A DNA stretch of 64,000 nt from Bacillus cereus ATCC 14579 (GCF_000007825.1 NC_004722.1:4741001-4805000), one strand, 5' to 3'; counted from the stretch's first letter, positions 51,721 to 61,093 are shown. Translations and numbers: made by a program. Notes: a model not told the origin generated them from the sequence alone.

Positions 51721-53605
51721 CTTGTTTTTTGCTCCCCTTTCTCGTCTTCACTGGTCGTAATATGGATACGCCAAATGGTGGAATTGTAATCTCTACATGT
51801 GCTGCTTGATTATGGTACGGTTCTAGAATCGTCTTAAGACGTTTCTTATTCACTTGCCCCGAACCGCCATATTGCTGTGCATCACTGTTTAAAATCTCGT
51901 TATAATACTCGAAATCTGGTACACCTACTTTATAGTTTTCATATGTAGCTTTCGTAAAATTACATACGATAACTAACGCATCCTCTTGTTTATCCCCTTG
52001 GCGGATAAACGAGAAAATACTTTGCTCGTTATTATTAGCATCAATCCACTGAAAACCTTCAGGCGAATGATCAAGCTGCCAAAGTGGTTTTGAGCGCTTA
52101 TACAATGCTATGAGCTCTTTAAAGTAATCATGCATATAACGATGCATTTCAAAATCATGTAAATTCCAATCTAAATCTTCAAGGTCTTTCCACTCATCAA
52201 ACTGTCCGAATTCCCCTCCCATGAAAAGTAATTTCTTTCCTGGGTGAGTAAAGAAATATCCATATAATAAACGAAGCTGAGCAAACTTATCCCAGTAATC
52301 ACCTGGCATTTTATTTAATAACGACTTTTTCCCATGAACGACTTCATCATGAGAAAGCGGTAATATGAAGTTTTCAGAGTACGCATATAGCAAAGAAAAC
52401 GTCATTTTCTCATGAATGTGTTTCCTATATTCAGGCGCACACTCCATATATTTCAGCACGTCATTCATCCAGCCCATGTTCCATTTGTAATTGAATCCAA
52501 GCCCACCTTCATACGTTGGAGTTGTTACAAGTGGCCAAGCTGTTGAATCTTCTGCCGTCATAAGAAAATCTTCATCCTCTGCAAACACTGCTTCATTTAA
52601 CTCTCTTAAAAATGAAACAGCATGCTCATTACTTTGCTCTTGTCCTTCTTTATTCCAGTACAACATGTTCGCAACTGCATCAACTCTGAAACCATCAATA
52701 TGGAAATATCTCATCCAAAATAACGCATTTGAAATTAAGAAATTACGTACCTCTCTCTTTCCTAAATCAAAATTGACAGTTCCCCATACTGGATTTTCTT
52801 GTACATCTTTATCTTTATATTCATAGGTCGGTGTACCATCAAACAAATATAAACCGTGAGCATCTTTACAAAAATGCCCCGGCACCCAATCTAAAATGAC
52901 ACCGATTCCATATTTATGACATTCGTCGACAAAATGCATTAAATCATGCGGCGTACCAAATCTACTCGTCGCTGCATAATATCCCGTTCCTTGGTATCCC
53001 CAAGAACGATCATATGGATGCTCAACAAGCGGCATAATTTCAATATGTGTAAATTGATGTTCCACCACATACGGGATGAGCTCTTCAACCATTTCCCTGT
53101 AAGAGTACAGCGTTCCATCTTCTTTCTTTTTCCAAGAACCAAAATGTAATTCATAAACTGTCATCGCTTCTTTATAAATCGATTTTTTCTTTTTCTTACG
53201 ATTCCAGTTTTTATCATTCCATTCATATCCTTTTATATCAAAAACTACAGATGCCGTATTCGGTCTTACTTCTGCATATACAGCATACGGATCTGCCTTT
53301 AAAATGACGTCACCAGCCAATGTTTCAATCGCATATTTATATATTTCTCCTTCTTCAATATGCGGTATAAATAAGGACCAAATGCCTTCTTCTGTCACTT
53401 GTAGCATCTTATGTTGCTCATAATCCCACTCATTAAAATCCCCAACAACACTCATTGCTTTCGCATGAGGAGCCCACACTGTAAATCGTACCCCTTGAAT
53501 CTCATCTTCCGTCACAACATGCGCGCCAAAGATGTTATAACTTTCATAGTACTTTTCTGTATGAAACTCATCTCGTTTCACTTCTTCACAATTTATTACA
53601 TTCAA
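51668..53605 (-). CDS. glgB: 1,4-alpha-glucan branching enzyme GlgB
   Basis: 645 aa from a TTG at 53605 (GAGGTGAGC 7 bp upstream); a GTG at 53614 is also in frame. N-terminal carbohydrate-binding module (VRFTVWAPHAKAMSVVGDFNEW), GH13 barrel with nucleophile DGFRVDAVANML, acid in TAEDST and LSHDEVVHGKKS. The C-terminal tail is rich in Lys/Arg (TRKGSKKQDGSKTK). It makes alpha-1,6 branches. First gene of the glg operon. Confidence 0.95.
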   Translation of the reverse strand: MNVINCEEVKRDEFHTEKYYESYNIFGAHVVTEDEIQGVRFTVWAPHAKAMSVVGDFNEWDYEQHKMLQVTEEGIWSLFIPHIEEGEIYKYAIETLAGDVILKADPYAVYAEVRPNTASVVFDIKGYEWNDKNWNRKKKKKSIYKEAMTVYELHFGSWKKKEDGTLYSYREMVEELIPYVVEHQFTHIEIMPLVEHPYDRSWGYQGTGYYAATSRFGTPHDLMHFVDECHKYGIGVILDWVPGHFCKDAHGLYLFDGTPTYEYKDKDVQENPVWGTVNFDLGKREVRNFLISNALFWMRYFHIDGFRVDAVANMLYWNKEGQEQSNEHAVSFLRELNEAVFAEDEDFLMTAEDSTAWPLVTTPTYEGGLGFNYKWNMGWMNDVLKYMECAPEYRKHIHEKMTFSLLYAYSENFILPLSHDEVVHGKKSLLNKMPGDYWDKFAQLRLLYGYFFTHPGKKLLFMGGEFGQFDEWKDLEDLDWNLHDFEMHRYMHDYFKELIALYKRSKPLWQLDHSPEGFQWIDANNNEQSIFSFIRQGDKQEDALVIVCNFTKATYENYKVGVPDFEYYNEILNSDAQQYGGSGQVNKKRLKTILEPYHNQAAHVEITIPPFGVSILRPVKTRKGSKKQDGSKTKVRSNVTSRGKR

Positions 53606-53893
53606 TATGCTCACCTCACTTAGATGACAGAATTTTTTATACTTTAACTATTTCTGCGAAAAACTGCAATATCCTTGTTAATTTATAAAAAACATTCGTT
53701 TTTTTCTTAAAAATGTTAGTTTTTCTTCACATTTCCGTGTAAAATATCGAATTTTGACGAATATTCATTGTAAACGCTTCATTCTACTTCTATATTTCCT
53801 CCTATTATTTTTTTCTCAACCTTTATTTTATTAGGTTTATACTATTTTTCATGCTATTTTCCACTCAAAATCAAAACAAAATAATCTGTAATA

Positions 53894-53917
53894 AAAAAAT
53901 GTTTCTCAACATTTTTT
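53894..53917. other. A/T-rich perfect dyad in the glgB-tasA-like intergenic region
   Basis: AAAAAATGTT-TCTC-AACATTTTTT. It could be a hairpin terminator for either strand or a regulator site. The 470-bp divergent region (53606-54075) holds no gene, this dyad, a near-cre TGTAAACGCTTCA at 53769 and the GTTCT dyad below. Confidence 0.5.
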
Positions 53918-53959
53918 GTCATATTTTTATTGAAACGCGAAATTCATAAGCATATACTT

Positions 53960-53975
53960 GTTCTCAATATAGAAC
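53960..53975. promoter_or_regulatory. GTTCT inverted repeat, candidate SinR site
   Basis: GTTCTCAATATAGAAC: two inverted GTTCT half-sites, 100 bp before the TasA/camelysin-like start. SinR binds GTTCTYT-type repeats and controls tasA/calY-type genes in Bacillus; here it is only a candidate. Confidence 0.4.
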
Positions 53976-54075
53976 TATGATCTTTCGTAACTATAATTCA
54001 TAGCGGACTACTATGTTTACTTATTTATCCTTGTTGCGAACGGTTGCTATACAAATTTAACTAGGAGGCTTTCTT

Positions 54076-54681
54076 ATGTCATTAAAACAAAAAGTAGGAA
54101 TGGGAATTATCACCGCTTCACTTGGCTTATCCCTTACATTCGGCGGTGTATTCGCCTATTTCAGTGATTCAGAAACATCAAGTAACTCATTTCAAGCTGG
54201 AACACTAGATCTTTCTATTAATCCAAGTGTAATCGTTAATGTAAAAGATTTAAAACCAGGTGATTTTATTGAAAGGAACTTCAAGCTTGATAATAAAGGT
54301 ACATTGGATATCGCAAAAGTAGCACTTGAAACATCATATGAAGTTACAGATGCAAAGCAAAATAATGACGGTGAAGATTTAGGTGATCACATTATCGTCA
54401 AGTTTCTAGTAAATGATGGACAGCCATCTAATCCAAGCGATGATCATGAGATTGTGTGGGAAACAAAACTATCACAATTAAAAACTATGAAACCTGAAGA
54501 TGTCGCTACGTCTCTAGAACGTCATAACTTAATAGATGGTATTAAATCTGGTGAAACAGATTACTTACACGTCCTCTTCTCATTTGAAGATAACGACCGA
54601 GATCAAAATAAATTTCAAGGTGATTCCCTGCAGCTAAACTGGACATTCCATGCTGAGCAAACAGCTGGCGTGGAGAAATAA
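54076..54681 (+). CDS. TasA/camelysin (CalY) family secreted protein
   Basis: 201 aa, ATG with AGGAGG upstream. SipW-type signal peptide (residues 1-29, ending GGVFAYFSDSE), then NSFQAGTLDLSINP and the VNVKDLKPGDFI and FQGDSLQLNWTFHA blocks of the TasA/CalY (M73) family. Members form biofilm fibres or act as cell-surface metalloprotease. No sipW-like peptidase gene is here, so processing must use one elsewhere. It is 33 bp before the subtilisin-like protease gene, probably one operon. Confidence 0.88.
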   Translation: MSLKQKVGMGIITASLGLSLTFGGVFAYFSDSETSSNSFQAGTLDLSINPSVIVNVKDLKPGDFIERNFKLDNKGTLDIAKVALETSYEVTDAKQNNDGEDLGDHIIVKFLVNDGQPSNPSDDHEIVWETKLSQLKTMKPEDVATSLERHNLIDGIKSGETDYLHVLFSFEDNDRDQNKFQGDSLQLNWTFHAEQTAGVEK

Positions 54682-54714
54682 TTTTTAAAAATATAAATTA
54701 CCGGAGGCCTATAC

Positions 54715-57700
54715 ATGAAAAAGAAAAATCGTTTTGTTACCGGAATTGTAACAGCTGGCGTTTTGTTTTCAACTGCTATTCCGTTCAATGTACTTGCTGA
54801 AAGTCCTATTAACCAAATTGAATCTTCAAATGCTCATTCTATATTATCTAAGCTTTCTAAAGAACAACGCCTGGCATTACAAACGGTAGATGCCAACCCT
54901 GGTTTTACAATTTCACCAGATATTAATACGAGTAGTTCTGAGCCTGTAAATATCATCGTAGAATTTCAAACTGCTCCAGTAAAGATTAATGAATTAAAAC
55001 AAAAAGAAAAAGGATTACAGTCTGCTCCTGAAAATATAAAAGCACGTATTGATCAAGAACATGAAGAATTCGAAAAAGGACTAAAACGTCTTTATCAATT
55101 CAGCCCATCAGTAAAATCAGGAAACTTCCAGTCTGTACAAATTAAACGTTCTTATAAGCATGCGATAAATGGTGTTGCGATGACATTACCAGCAAATACA
55201 GTAGAAGAATTGTTACGAATTGGCGTTGTAAAACGTATTTGGAAAGATTACGAAGTGAAATTAAATTTACCAAAACAAGCTGAGCAAAAAGCGCCTCAAA
55301 AACTAACAGATAGCATCCCGCAAATTGGAGTAGATAAGTTACATAGTGAGGGCATTACCGGAAAAGGAATTAAAGTTGGTGTATTAGATACAGGTATTGA
55401 TTACAATCATCCTGACTTAAAAGACGTATATAAAGGCTATCGCGCGAAACCTGGTGAGGACTCTAGCAAAGTAGACCCAAACTCAGTAAAGGGTTGGGAC
55501 TTTATTAATAATGATGCAGATCCAATGGAAACTACTTATTCAGAATGGCAACAATCTGGTGCTCCTGAATTTGATAACCGTGGTTCTTCCTTCTACACAG
55601 CCCACGGCACTCACGTAGCAGGTATCGTTTCTGCTCAAAAGAAGAACCAATCTGATTCAGCAGTAAAAGGTGTTGCACCTGACATTGAACTGTATAACTA
55701 TCGTGTACTCGGTCCATACGGAAGTGGAGATAGTTCAGGTATTATCGCTGCAATTGATAAATCCATTTCTGACGGTATGAACGTTATTAACTTATCGTTA
55801 GGTGATGATAGCAACAATCCACTCGATCCAACATCTATCGCTGTTAATAATGCAATGCTTTCAGGCGTTGTTACAGTCGTTGCTGCTGGTAACTCTGGAC
55901 CAAATCCATCAACACTCGGATCACCAGGTGCTTCACCATTTGCAATTACGGTTGGAGCAAGTGATAGCTCTATTTCCTTACCGAAACTATCAGGTCATGC
56001 TGGACAATTACAATTTCCTAACCTAATTCTATTCGGCAAAAACTTCACTGATAAAATAGAAGATTTCAAGGGACAAACTTTACCTATTGAATATGTAGGA
56101 ATTGGTACGCCTGACGAGTTTAGTAAAAAAGATGTAAAAGGAAAAATCGCTCTCGTTGCACGCGGTACACTGTCATTTGATGAAAAAATTGCTAATGCAA
56201 AACAAGCAGGTGCAAAAGCCGTTATTATTTATAACAATGTGGATGGAGAAATTCCTTTCTACGTTGGCGAAAGTACAAAATACATTCCAGCATTCCGCCT
56301 AACGAAAGAAGAAGGTGAAAAACTAAAAGCTCAAATCGAACAAGGTAGCACCTCCTTAACTCTCGATGAAATTAATTACATTCAAACAGAAGGCGATCAT
56401 CTTGCAGACTTTAGCTCACGCGGTCCTGTTACAGCAAATGATGATATTAAGCCTGATATTACAGCGCCTGGTGTCGCTATCCTTTCAACAGTTCCTGAAT
56501 ATATTAACGACCCGCAAGAGGGTGAAAACTACGCTGTTTCCTATGAGCGTATGCAAGGAACATCTATGGCTTCTCCTCATATCGCTGGCGTTGCTGCTCT
56601 AATTTTACAAGAACACCCAGACTACTCTCCGTTCGATGTAAAAGCGTCTCTTATGAACACAGCTAATGATTTAAAAGAAAAATATTCCGTATATGAAGTT
56701 GGAGCTGGGCGAGTAGATGCTTACAACGCCGTTCGTACAGAAACAAGCTTTAAAGTATTAGATACGACACAAACTGTTGTAAATGATGAAGTAATTGAAG
56801 TACCCGAAGAAACTGGATCTATTGCATTCGGTAAGTTTTATCAAAAAGACGGTGAAGCTCTTGAACAAAAACGAAATATAAAAGTAACTAATCATAATAA
56901 ACAAGAGAAAAAAGAATTTAAAACAGAAATTTCTTATACACCAGCATCGTCTACTATTAACGATGCTGTCGCAAACGGTGTAAAAATCTCTGCTCCAGAA
57001 ACAATTACTCTTGATGCTGGCAAAACAGGTGAAATTAAAGCAAAAATTAATGTTCCAGCCGGTGTGAAACAAGGCCGATATGAAGGGTACATTCATATTA
57101 CGAACACAAAAAATAAAGAAGAAACATATCAAATCCCATTCTCTATTCGTGTATCAGAGCCTGGTATTGAAAATGCAATACTATCAAGAAAAGCAATTTC
57201 AACTGATACATCTAAATTCAATCCATACGGTGAATCGTATGTTCACGGAGCATTCCAATTAAACAGCGAACTTGAAACGTTAGATCTTATCGTAAAAGAT
57301 TCCAAAACAAATAAAGCTCTTGGCTTCATTGGAACATTAAACACGAGTGGCCTAAAAACTGATGTGTATTACTACTTAGATTCATTCTTTAATGGAAAAG
57401 TGTATCCTTTTACAAATGATCCTGCAAAACCAATCGGTGATGAGAAAATCAACTTACCAGAAGGAGACTACACAATTGAGTTTGTCGGTTATGATAAGGC
57501 TGGGAAAGCACGTGTAAAAGGTGATTATGTTGTAATTGATAATACACCACCAGAAGTGAAATTAACTGGATTAAAACCTGGTATTTACGAGTTAAATGAA
57601 GAAAATTATACAGTAGAAGATGGCAAAAAAGCATTATGGATTAAAGGAAATGTATACGATTCAAACGTTGATTACTTAAAAGGAAAAGGATTAAACATTA

Positions 57701-58938
57701 CGCAAGAAGCGAATGGCGTTATGTACTATGACTATTCTCCATACTTGCATAAGTTTTTACCGATTAATGCAAATGGCGACTTTAAAGTTGGCATTACACC
57801 TGACTCCTTCAGAACGGAAGGTCCAATGAACACAGGCGTATATATTTTCGATTATGCAACTGCAGGTCCTGACTATCCAAACGGTGTAAATAACTACTGG
57901 TTTATCCCGCAAGGTGCTCAATATGCAAAAACTAGTTACGATAAAAAAGAATTATATAAAAATGACGAGTTCACAGTAACACTAAACGCGAAACACGTAA
58001 AACAATTTGTTGCTGGGCAATTTAATGTAAACTTCCTAGAGAAGAACTTCAAATTTGCAAATGCGAAATTTAATCCTGCTTTTGAAAAGCTACTTTCCCA
58101 AAAGGGGGTAACCGCAAAAGTAAATGAACCGAAACTAGAGGCAGGCTCTGTTACAGTTGGCGGAGCTATCGATGACAAAAATTTTGCTGGATTAGATGGT
58201 GATTTCCCGTTCATTGATGTAACTTTCAAAGTAGAAAATGATGAGTTTTATGAAGCAAACGCTCAATTAGAATCACCAATTTTTGTTTACTGGAAACAAG
58301 GTGAATCAGAACCAAATAGAATGCGTGTACTTCAAGATCAAACATTCTCAGTTATGTCCTTAAACTCATTAGTAGAAGGAAATATTAAACCTGGTGCATT
58401 CTTAAATGAACGCGGATATTTAGATGAAAAGTTCGATTATACAAAGCTTGACGTAAAAGTATATGCGACTGATTCTTACCGTCATAAGTTTGAAGGCTCA
58501 CTAGATAAATACGGATACTTCAAACTAAATGGACTTCCAGTTAATAAACGCGACTATAACTTATATGTAGAGGTGCCAGGACATTTAACAAGCCGCCTAA
58601 CAACGAAACTTGGTACTGAAAAAGACGGTAAGTTGCTTGGCCAATATTATTATGCAAAACCTGACGAAAACCTTGCCGGCGATGTAAATGGTGATAAAGT
58701 AATCGATATTAAAGATGCTGAAATCATTGCTAGCAACTATCGTAAAAAAGGACTAACTGTAAAAGACGGAGATCTTAATAAAGATGGTATTGTCGACGAA
58801 AAAGATATTCGCTTCGTTGAAAAGAACTTCTTGAAAAAAGGGCCAGATGCATCTAAATCACAAACACCTGTAGAAAAATCAAAAAGCGGTACACTGGCAG
58901 ATATTTTAAAGAAATTAGGATTAACGCCTAAAAAATAA
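54715..58938 (+). CDS. Secreted S8 subtilisin-like protease with PA, cohesin-like and dockerin domains
   Basis: 1407 aa, ATG with GGAGG upstream. Signal peptide about 1-29 (VLAES), I9-type propeptide (about 60-185), S8 catalytic core with D225 (VLDTGIDYNHPD), H297 (AHGTHVAG) and S617 (GTSMASPH). A PA insert lies about 455-550 (LPIEYVGIGTP to AVIIYNN). Then Fn3/immunoglobulin-like parts (about 680-1070), a cohesin-like beta domain (about 1083-1215, FTVTLNAKHVKQFVAGQFNVNF), a CarboxypepD_reg-like region (about 1220-1310) and a two-repeat dockerin (about 1320-1380: DVNGDKVIDIKDAEII and DLNKDGIVDEKDI). Related to the Vpr minor extracellular proteases, but with an unusual C-terminus. Cohesin plus dockerin in one chain suggests self-association or folding back. 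Confidence 0.88.
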   Translation: MKKKNRFVTGIVTAGVLFSTAIPFNVLAESPINQIESSNAHSILSKLSKEQRLALQTVDANPGFTISPDINTSSSEPVNIIVEFQTAPVKINELKQKEKGLQSAPENIKARIDQEHEEFEKGLKRLYQFSPSVKSGNFQSVQIKRSYKHAINGVAMTLPANTVEELLRIGVVKRIWKDYEVKLNLPKQAEQKAPQKLTDSIPQIGVDKLHSEGITGKGIKVGVLDTGIDYNHPDLKDVYKGYRAKPGEDSSKVDPNSVKGWDFINNDADPMETTYSEWQQSGAPEFDNRGSSFYTAHGTHVAGIVSAQKKNQSDSAVKGVAPDIELYNYRVLGPYGSGDSSGIIAAIDKSISDGMNVINLSLGDDSNNPLDPTSIAVNNAMLSGVVTVVAAGNSGPNPSTLGSPGASPFAITVGASDSSISLPKLSGHAGQLQFPNLILFGKNFTDKIEDFKGQTLPIEYVGIGTPDEFSKKDVKGKIALVARGTLSFDEKIANAKQAGAKAVIIYNNVDGEIPFYVGESTKYIPAFRLTKEEGEKLKAQIEQGSTSLTLDEINYIQTEGDHLADFSSRGPVTANDDIKPDITAPGVAILSTVPEYINDPQEGENYAVSYERMQGTSMASPHIAGVAALILQEHPDYSPFDVKASLMNTANDLKEKYSVYEVGAGRVDAYNAVRTETSFKVLDTTQTVVNDEVIEVPEETGSIAFGKFYQKDGEALEQKRNIKVTNHNKQEKKEFKTEISYTPASSTINDAVANGVKISAPETITLDAGKTGEIKAKINVPAGVKQGRYEGYIHITNTKNKEETYQIPFSIRVSEPGIENAILSRKAISTDTSKFNPYGESYVHGAFQLNSELETLDLIVKDSKTNKALGFIGTLNTSGLKTDVYYYLDSFFNGKVYPFTNDPAKPIGDEKINLPEGDYTIEFVGYDKAGKARVKGDYVVIDNTPPEVKLTGLKPGIYELNEENYTVEDGKKALWIKGNVYDSNVDYLKGKGLNITQEANGVMYYDYSPYLHKFLPINANGDFKVGITPDSFRTEGPMNTGVYIFDYATAGPDYPNGVNNYWFIPQGAQYAKTSYDKKELYKNDEFTVTLNAKHVKQFVAGQFNVNFLEKNFKFANAKFNPAFEKLLSQKGVTAKVNEPKLEAGSVTVGGAIDDKNFAGLDGDFPFIDVTFKVENDEFYEANAQLESPIFVYWKQGESEPNRMRVLQDQTFSVMSLNSLVEGNIKPGAFLNERGYLDEKFDYTKLDVKVYATDSYRHKFEGSLDKYGYFKLNGLPVNKRDYNLYVEVPGHLTSRLTTKLGTEKDGKLLGQYYYAKPDENLAGDVNGDKVIDIKDAEIIASNYRKKGLTVKDGDLNKDGIVDEKDIRFVEKNFLKKGPDASKSQTPVEKSKSGTLADILKKLGLTPKK

Positions 58939-58993
58939 TAAAGTGAAACTTTAATCAATTGAGGTTTTACTGCCCGGCAAATAACGGAATAAT

Positions 58994-59028
58994 AAAGAGC
59001 ACTCTACGTAAAATAGAGTGCTCTTTTT
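58994..59028 (+). terminator. Terminator of the protease gene
   Basis: Perfect stem AAAGAGCACTCTA / TAGAGTGCTCTTT with a 7 nt loop and TTT tail. Confidence 0.9.
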
Positions 59029-59113
59029 CTATAAACGACCCTTATCCAGCAAAAGGGGTATATTGGGGATATACAAGGGAAACCGGAAAAGGAATTTATA
59101 TTAAATTATATAA

Positions 59114-59148
59114 GTTCAGAGGTAAGAAGCAGTTTCCCACCTCTGAAC
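59114..59148 (-). terminator. Terminator of ldh
   Basis: Stem GTTCAGAGGT / ACCTCTGAAC with a 15 nt loop; minus-strand tail TTATATAATTT. Confidence 0.7.
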
Positions 59149-59161
59149 TATTTAGCAATTA

Positions 59162-60106
59162 TTATAGTACTGGTGCCATTGTTTCTTTTAATACTTTTAC
59201 AGAATGAGCGAACTTCGCTTTTTCATCTTCATTTAGCTCAAGTTCTACGATTTCACGTACACCTTCGCGGTTAATTACAGCTGGAACACCTACGTAAGCA
59301 TCTTTCTCGCCGTATTGACCTTCAAGGTATGCAGATACAGTTAATACGCTGTTCTCGTTGTTTAAGATTGCTTTAGTTACACGAAGTAGTGACATACCGA
59401 TTCCGTAGTAAGTTGCACCTTTACGCTCGATGACTTGGTAAGCTGCATCACGTACGTTTTCGAAGATTTTGTCTAAGTCTTCTTGTTTGTACTGTTCGTT
59501 GTTAGCTAAGATTGTTTCTAATTTTTGTACACCGATAGTAGCGTGGCTCCATACTGGAAGTTCAGTGTCACCGTGTTCACCAACGATGTAAGCATGAACG
59601 TTACGTGGATCTACATCTAAGTAGTCACCTAACATGTAACGGAAACGAGCAGAGTCTAAAGTAGTACCAGAACCGATTACGCGCTCTTTCGGTAAACCAG
59701 ATTCTTTCCAAGTTACGTAAGTTAAAATATCAACTGGGTTAGTTGCGATTAAGAAGATTCCATCGAATCCGCTATCCATAATGCCTCGAACGATTTGTTT
59801 AAAGATCTTTGTATTTTTCTCAACTAAGTCTAAACGAGTTTCACCTGGCTTTTGTGGTAACCCAGCAGTGATAACAACTAAATCTGCATCTTTACAATCT
59901 GCATAGCTACCGCTCCAAACTTTTGTTGGTGATGGAGAGAATGGTACCGCATGGCTTAAGTCCATTGCTTCCCCTTCTGCTTTTGCTTCATTAACATCTA
60001 CTAATACGAATTCTTCAGCTACACCTTGGTTGATCATTGAGTAAGCGTAACTACAACCTACAGCTCCTGTTCCTACTAATACTACACGATTGATACCTTT
60101 TTTCAT
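59162..60106 (-). CDS. ldh: L-lactate dehydrogenase
   Basis: 314 aa. NAD-binding VVLVGTGAVGCSYAYS, ITAGLPQKPGETRLDLV (mobile loop Arg), ATNPVDILTY and the active-site His in VGEHGDTELPVWS. It reduces pyruvate to lactate in fermentation, regenerating NAD. ATG with GGGGAAA upstream. Two Rex boxes lie 117-165 bp upstream, so it is turned on when NADH is high. Confidence 0.96.
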   Translation of the reverse strand: MKKGINRVVLVGTGAVGCSYAYSMINQGVAEEFVLVDVNEAKAEGEAMDLSHAVPFSPSPTKVWSGSYADCKDADLVVITAGLPQKPGETRLDLVEKNTKIFKQIVRGIMDSGFDGIFLIATNPVDILTYVTWKESGLPKERVIGSGTTLDSARFRYMLGDYLDVDPRNVHAYIVGEHGDTELPVWSHATIGVQKLETILANNEQYKQEDLDKIFENVRDAAYQVIERKGATYYGIGMSLLRVTKAILNNENSVLTVSAYLEGQYGEKDAYVGVPAVINREGVREIVELELNEDEKAKFAHSVKVLKETMAPVL

Positions 60107-60222
60107 GGTAATTTCCCCTCTCTATTGTTCACATATATTTTTTTATGATTGTTTAAGTAATTAATTAAAATACTAATTTAATGTTGTTTAACTTCTTTAC
60201 ATTCATATTGTAGCACGTATTA

Positions 60223-60240
60223 TTGTGAATTACTTCACAA
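60223..60240. promoter_or_regulatory. Rex box 1 upstream of ldh
   Basis: TTGTGAA-TTAC-TTCACAA, a perfect dyad with the Rex consensus of Gram-positive bacteria. Confidence 0.85.
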
Positions 60241-60252
60241 ATTATGACCTAT

Positions 60253-60270
60253 TTGTGAACTTTTTCACAT
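60253..60270. promoter_or_regulatory. Rex box 2 upstream of ldh
   Basis: TTGTGAA-CTTT-TTCACAT, one mismatch to the perfect dyad and 30 bp from box 1 (about three helical turns). Confidence 0.8.
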
Positions 60271-60357
60271 AGAGTGTAAAGTTATTGGAATAGGTGTGGA
60301 ATCCATTTCAATGGAGGCGTTTTCTTTAGATTGTGAAAGGGATTTTCTTGTGTTTTT

Positions 60358-60493
60358 TGTCGGTAAGTGAAATTACACCGGCGATTTTTAGAATATATCG
60401 ACCGTAACTCCAAATATATCAGCGATTATTAAAATTTATCGATCGTAACTCAAATTATATCAGCGATTTTTGCAATATATCGACTTACCGACA
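60358..60493 (+). repeat. Interspersed repeat, copy 3, with inverted ends
   Basis: Starts TGTCGGTAAGT and ends ACTTACCGACA (11-bp inverted ends). Inside are three units of the ATATCAGCGATTTTT / ATATCGACCGTAACTC type. It is the most complete of the three copies. Together with ldh regulation and the remnant below it fills 60107-60840. Confidence 0.85.
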
Positions 60494-60598
60494 ATACTGA
60501 CAACATAAAAAAGCTGTCTTCAGTAGATCACAGCTATTGAGAGAAAGCAGCTTCTTCTATATATTATTTATTTTCCACAGTAGCTCCCAGATGCATTT

Positions 60599-60760
60599 TC
60601 ATCGGTTTCTCCAAGTGTAGGAGGCTACAGCCATACAGCTGGGGTAAAAGTTCAAGTTGAAGTTAATTCCTTCATATTCATACAGGTCCAAATAATTAAC
60701 ATGATTGTATTTACGGCTCTCTATGTACCCAACTGCAACAGCGAATACTTCATATTTCTT
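60599..60760 (-). pseudogene. Possible gene remnant
   Basis: A minus-strand frame of 53 codons between a TAG and a TGA reads KKYEVFAVAVGYIESRK, then YLDLYEYEGINFNLNF and ASYTWRNR. The composition looks protein-like but there is no ATG start or ribosome site near the left end, and I do not recognise it. It may be a fragment left from an ancestral gene. Confidence 0.3.
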
Positions 60761-60804
60761 CTATTGCATAAAAAAGCAGACTATCCAAAGTCCATTTTTA
60801 TACA

Positions 60805-60840
60805 ACAAAAAAGAGATAGCAGATTATGCTATCTCTTTTA
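60805..60840 (-). terminator. Terminator of the rRNA-tRNA operon
   Basis: Stem AAAAGAGATAGCA / TGCTATCTCTTTT with a 5 nt loop and T-run on the minus strand, right after the last tRNA. Confidence 0.9.
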
Positions 60841-60843
60841 GTA

Positions 60844-60915
60844 TGACCCGTACGGGATTCGAACCCGTGTTACCGCCGTGAAAGGGCGGTGTCTTAACCA
60901 CTTGACCAACGGGCC
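60844..60915 (-). tRNA. tRNA-Glu (TTC)
   Basis: Cloverleaf read on the minus strand; anticodon loop CTTTCAC. Acceptor stem GGCCCGT/ACGGGTC. No encoded CCA. Last tRNA of the operon. Confidence 0.95.
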
Positions 60916-60920
60916 AGTTC

Positions 60921-61011
60921 TGGCAGAGAAGAAGGGATTCGAACCCTCGCACCGCGTTCGCGATCTACTCCCTTAGCAGGGGAGCCCCTTGAGCCACTTG
61001 GGTACTTCTCT
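60921..61011 (-). tRNA. tRNA-Ser (GCT)
   Basis: Anticodon loop CTGCTAA, long variable arm, encoded CCA. Confidence 0.95.
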
Positions 61012-61018
61012 ATAAATA

Positions 61019-61093
61019 TGGCTCCGCAGGTAGGACTCGAACCTACGACCGATCGGTTAACAGCCGATAGCTCTACCACTGAGCTACTGCGGA
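61019..61093 (-). tRNA. tRNA-Asn (GTT)
   Basis: Anticodon loop CTGTTAA; acceptor TCCGCAG/CTGCGGA; encoded CCA. Confidence 0.95.

Noticed and set aside
53768..53782. cre site upstream of glgB / tasA-like gene
   Set aside because: TGTAAACGCTTCA matches the first half but fails the conserved CA spacing at the end (two mismatches).
58959..59207. 82-aa plus-strand frame after the protease
   Set aside because: It runs through a terminator stem and into the 3' end of ldh; no ribosome site.
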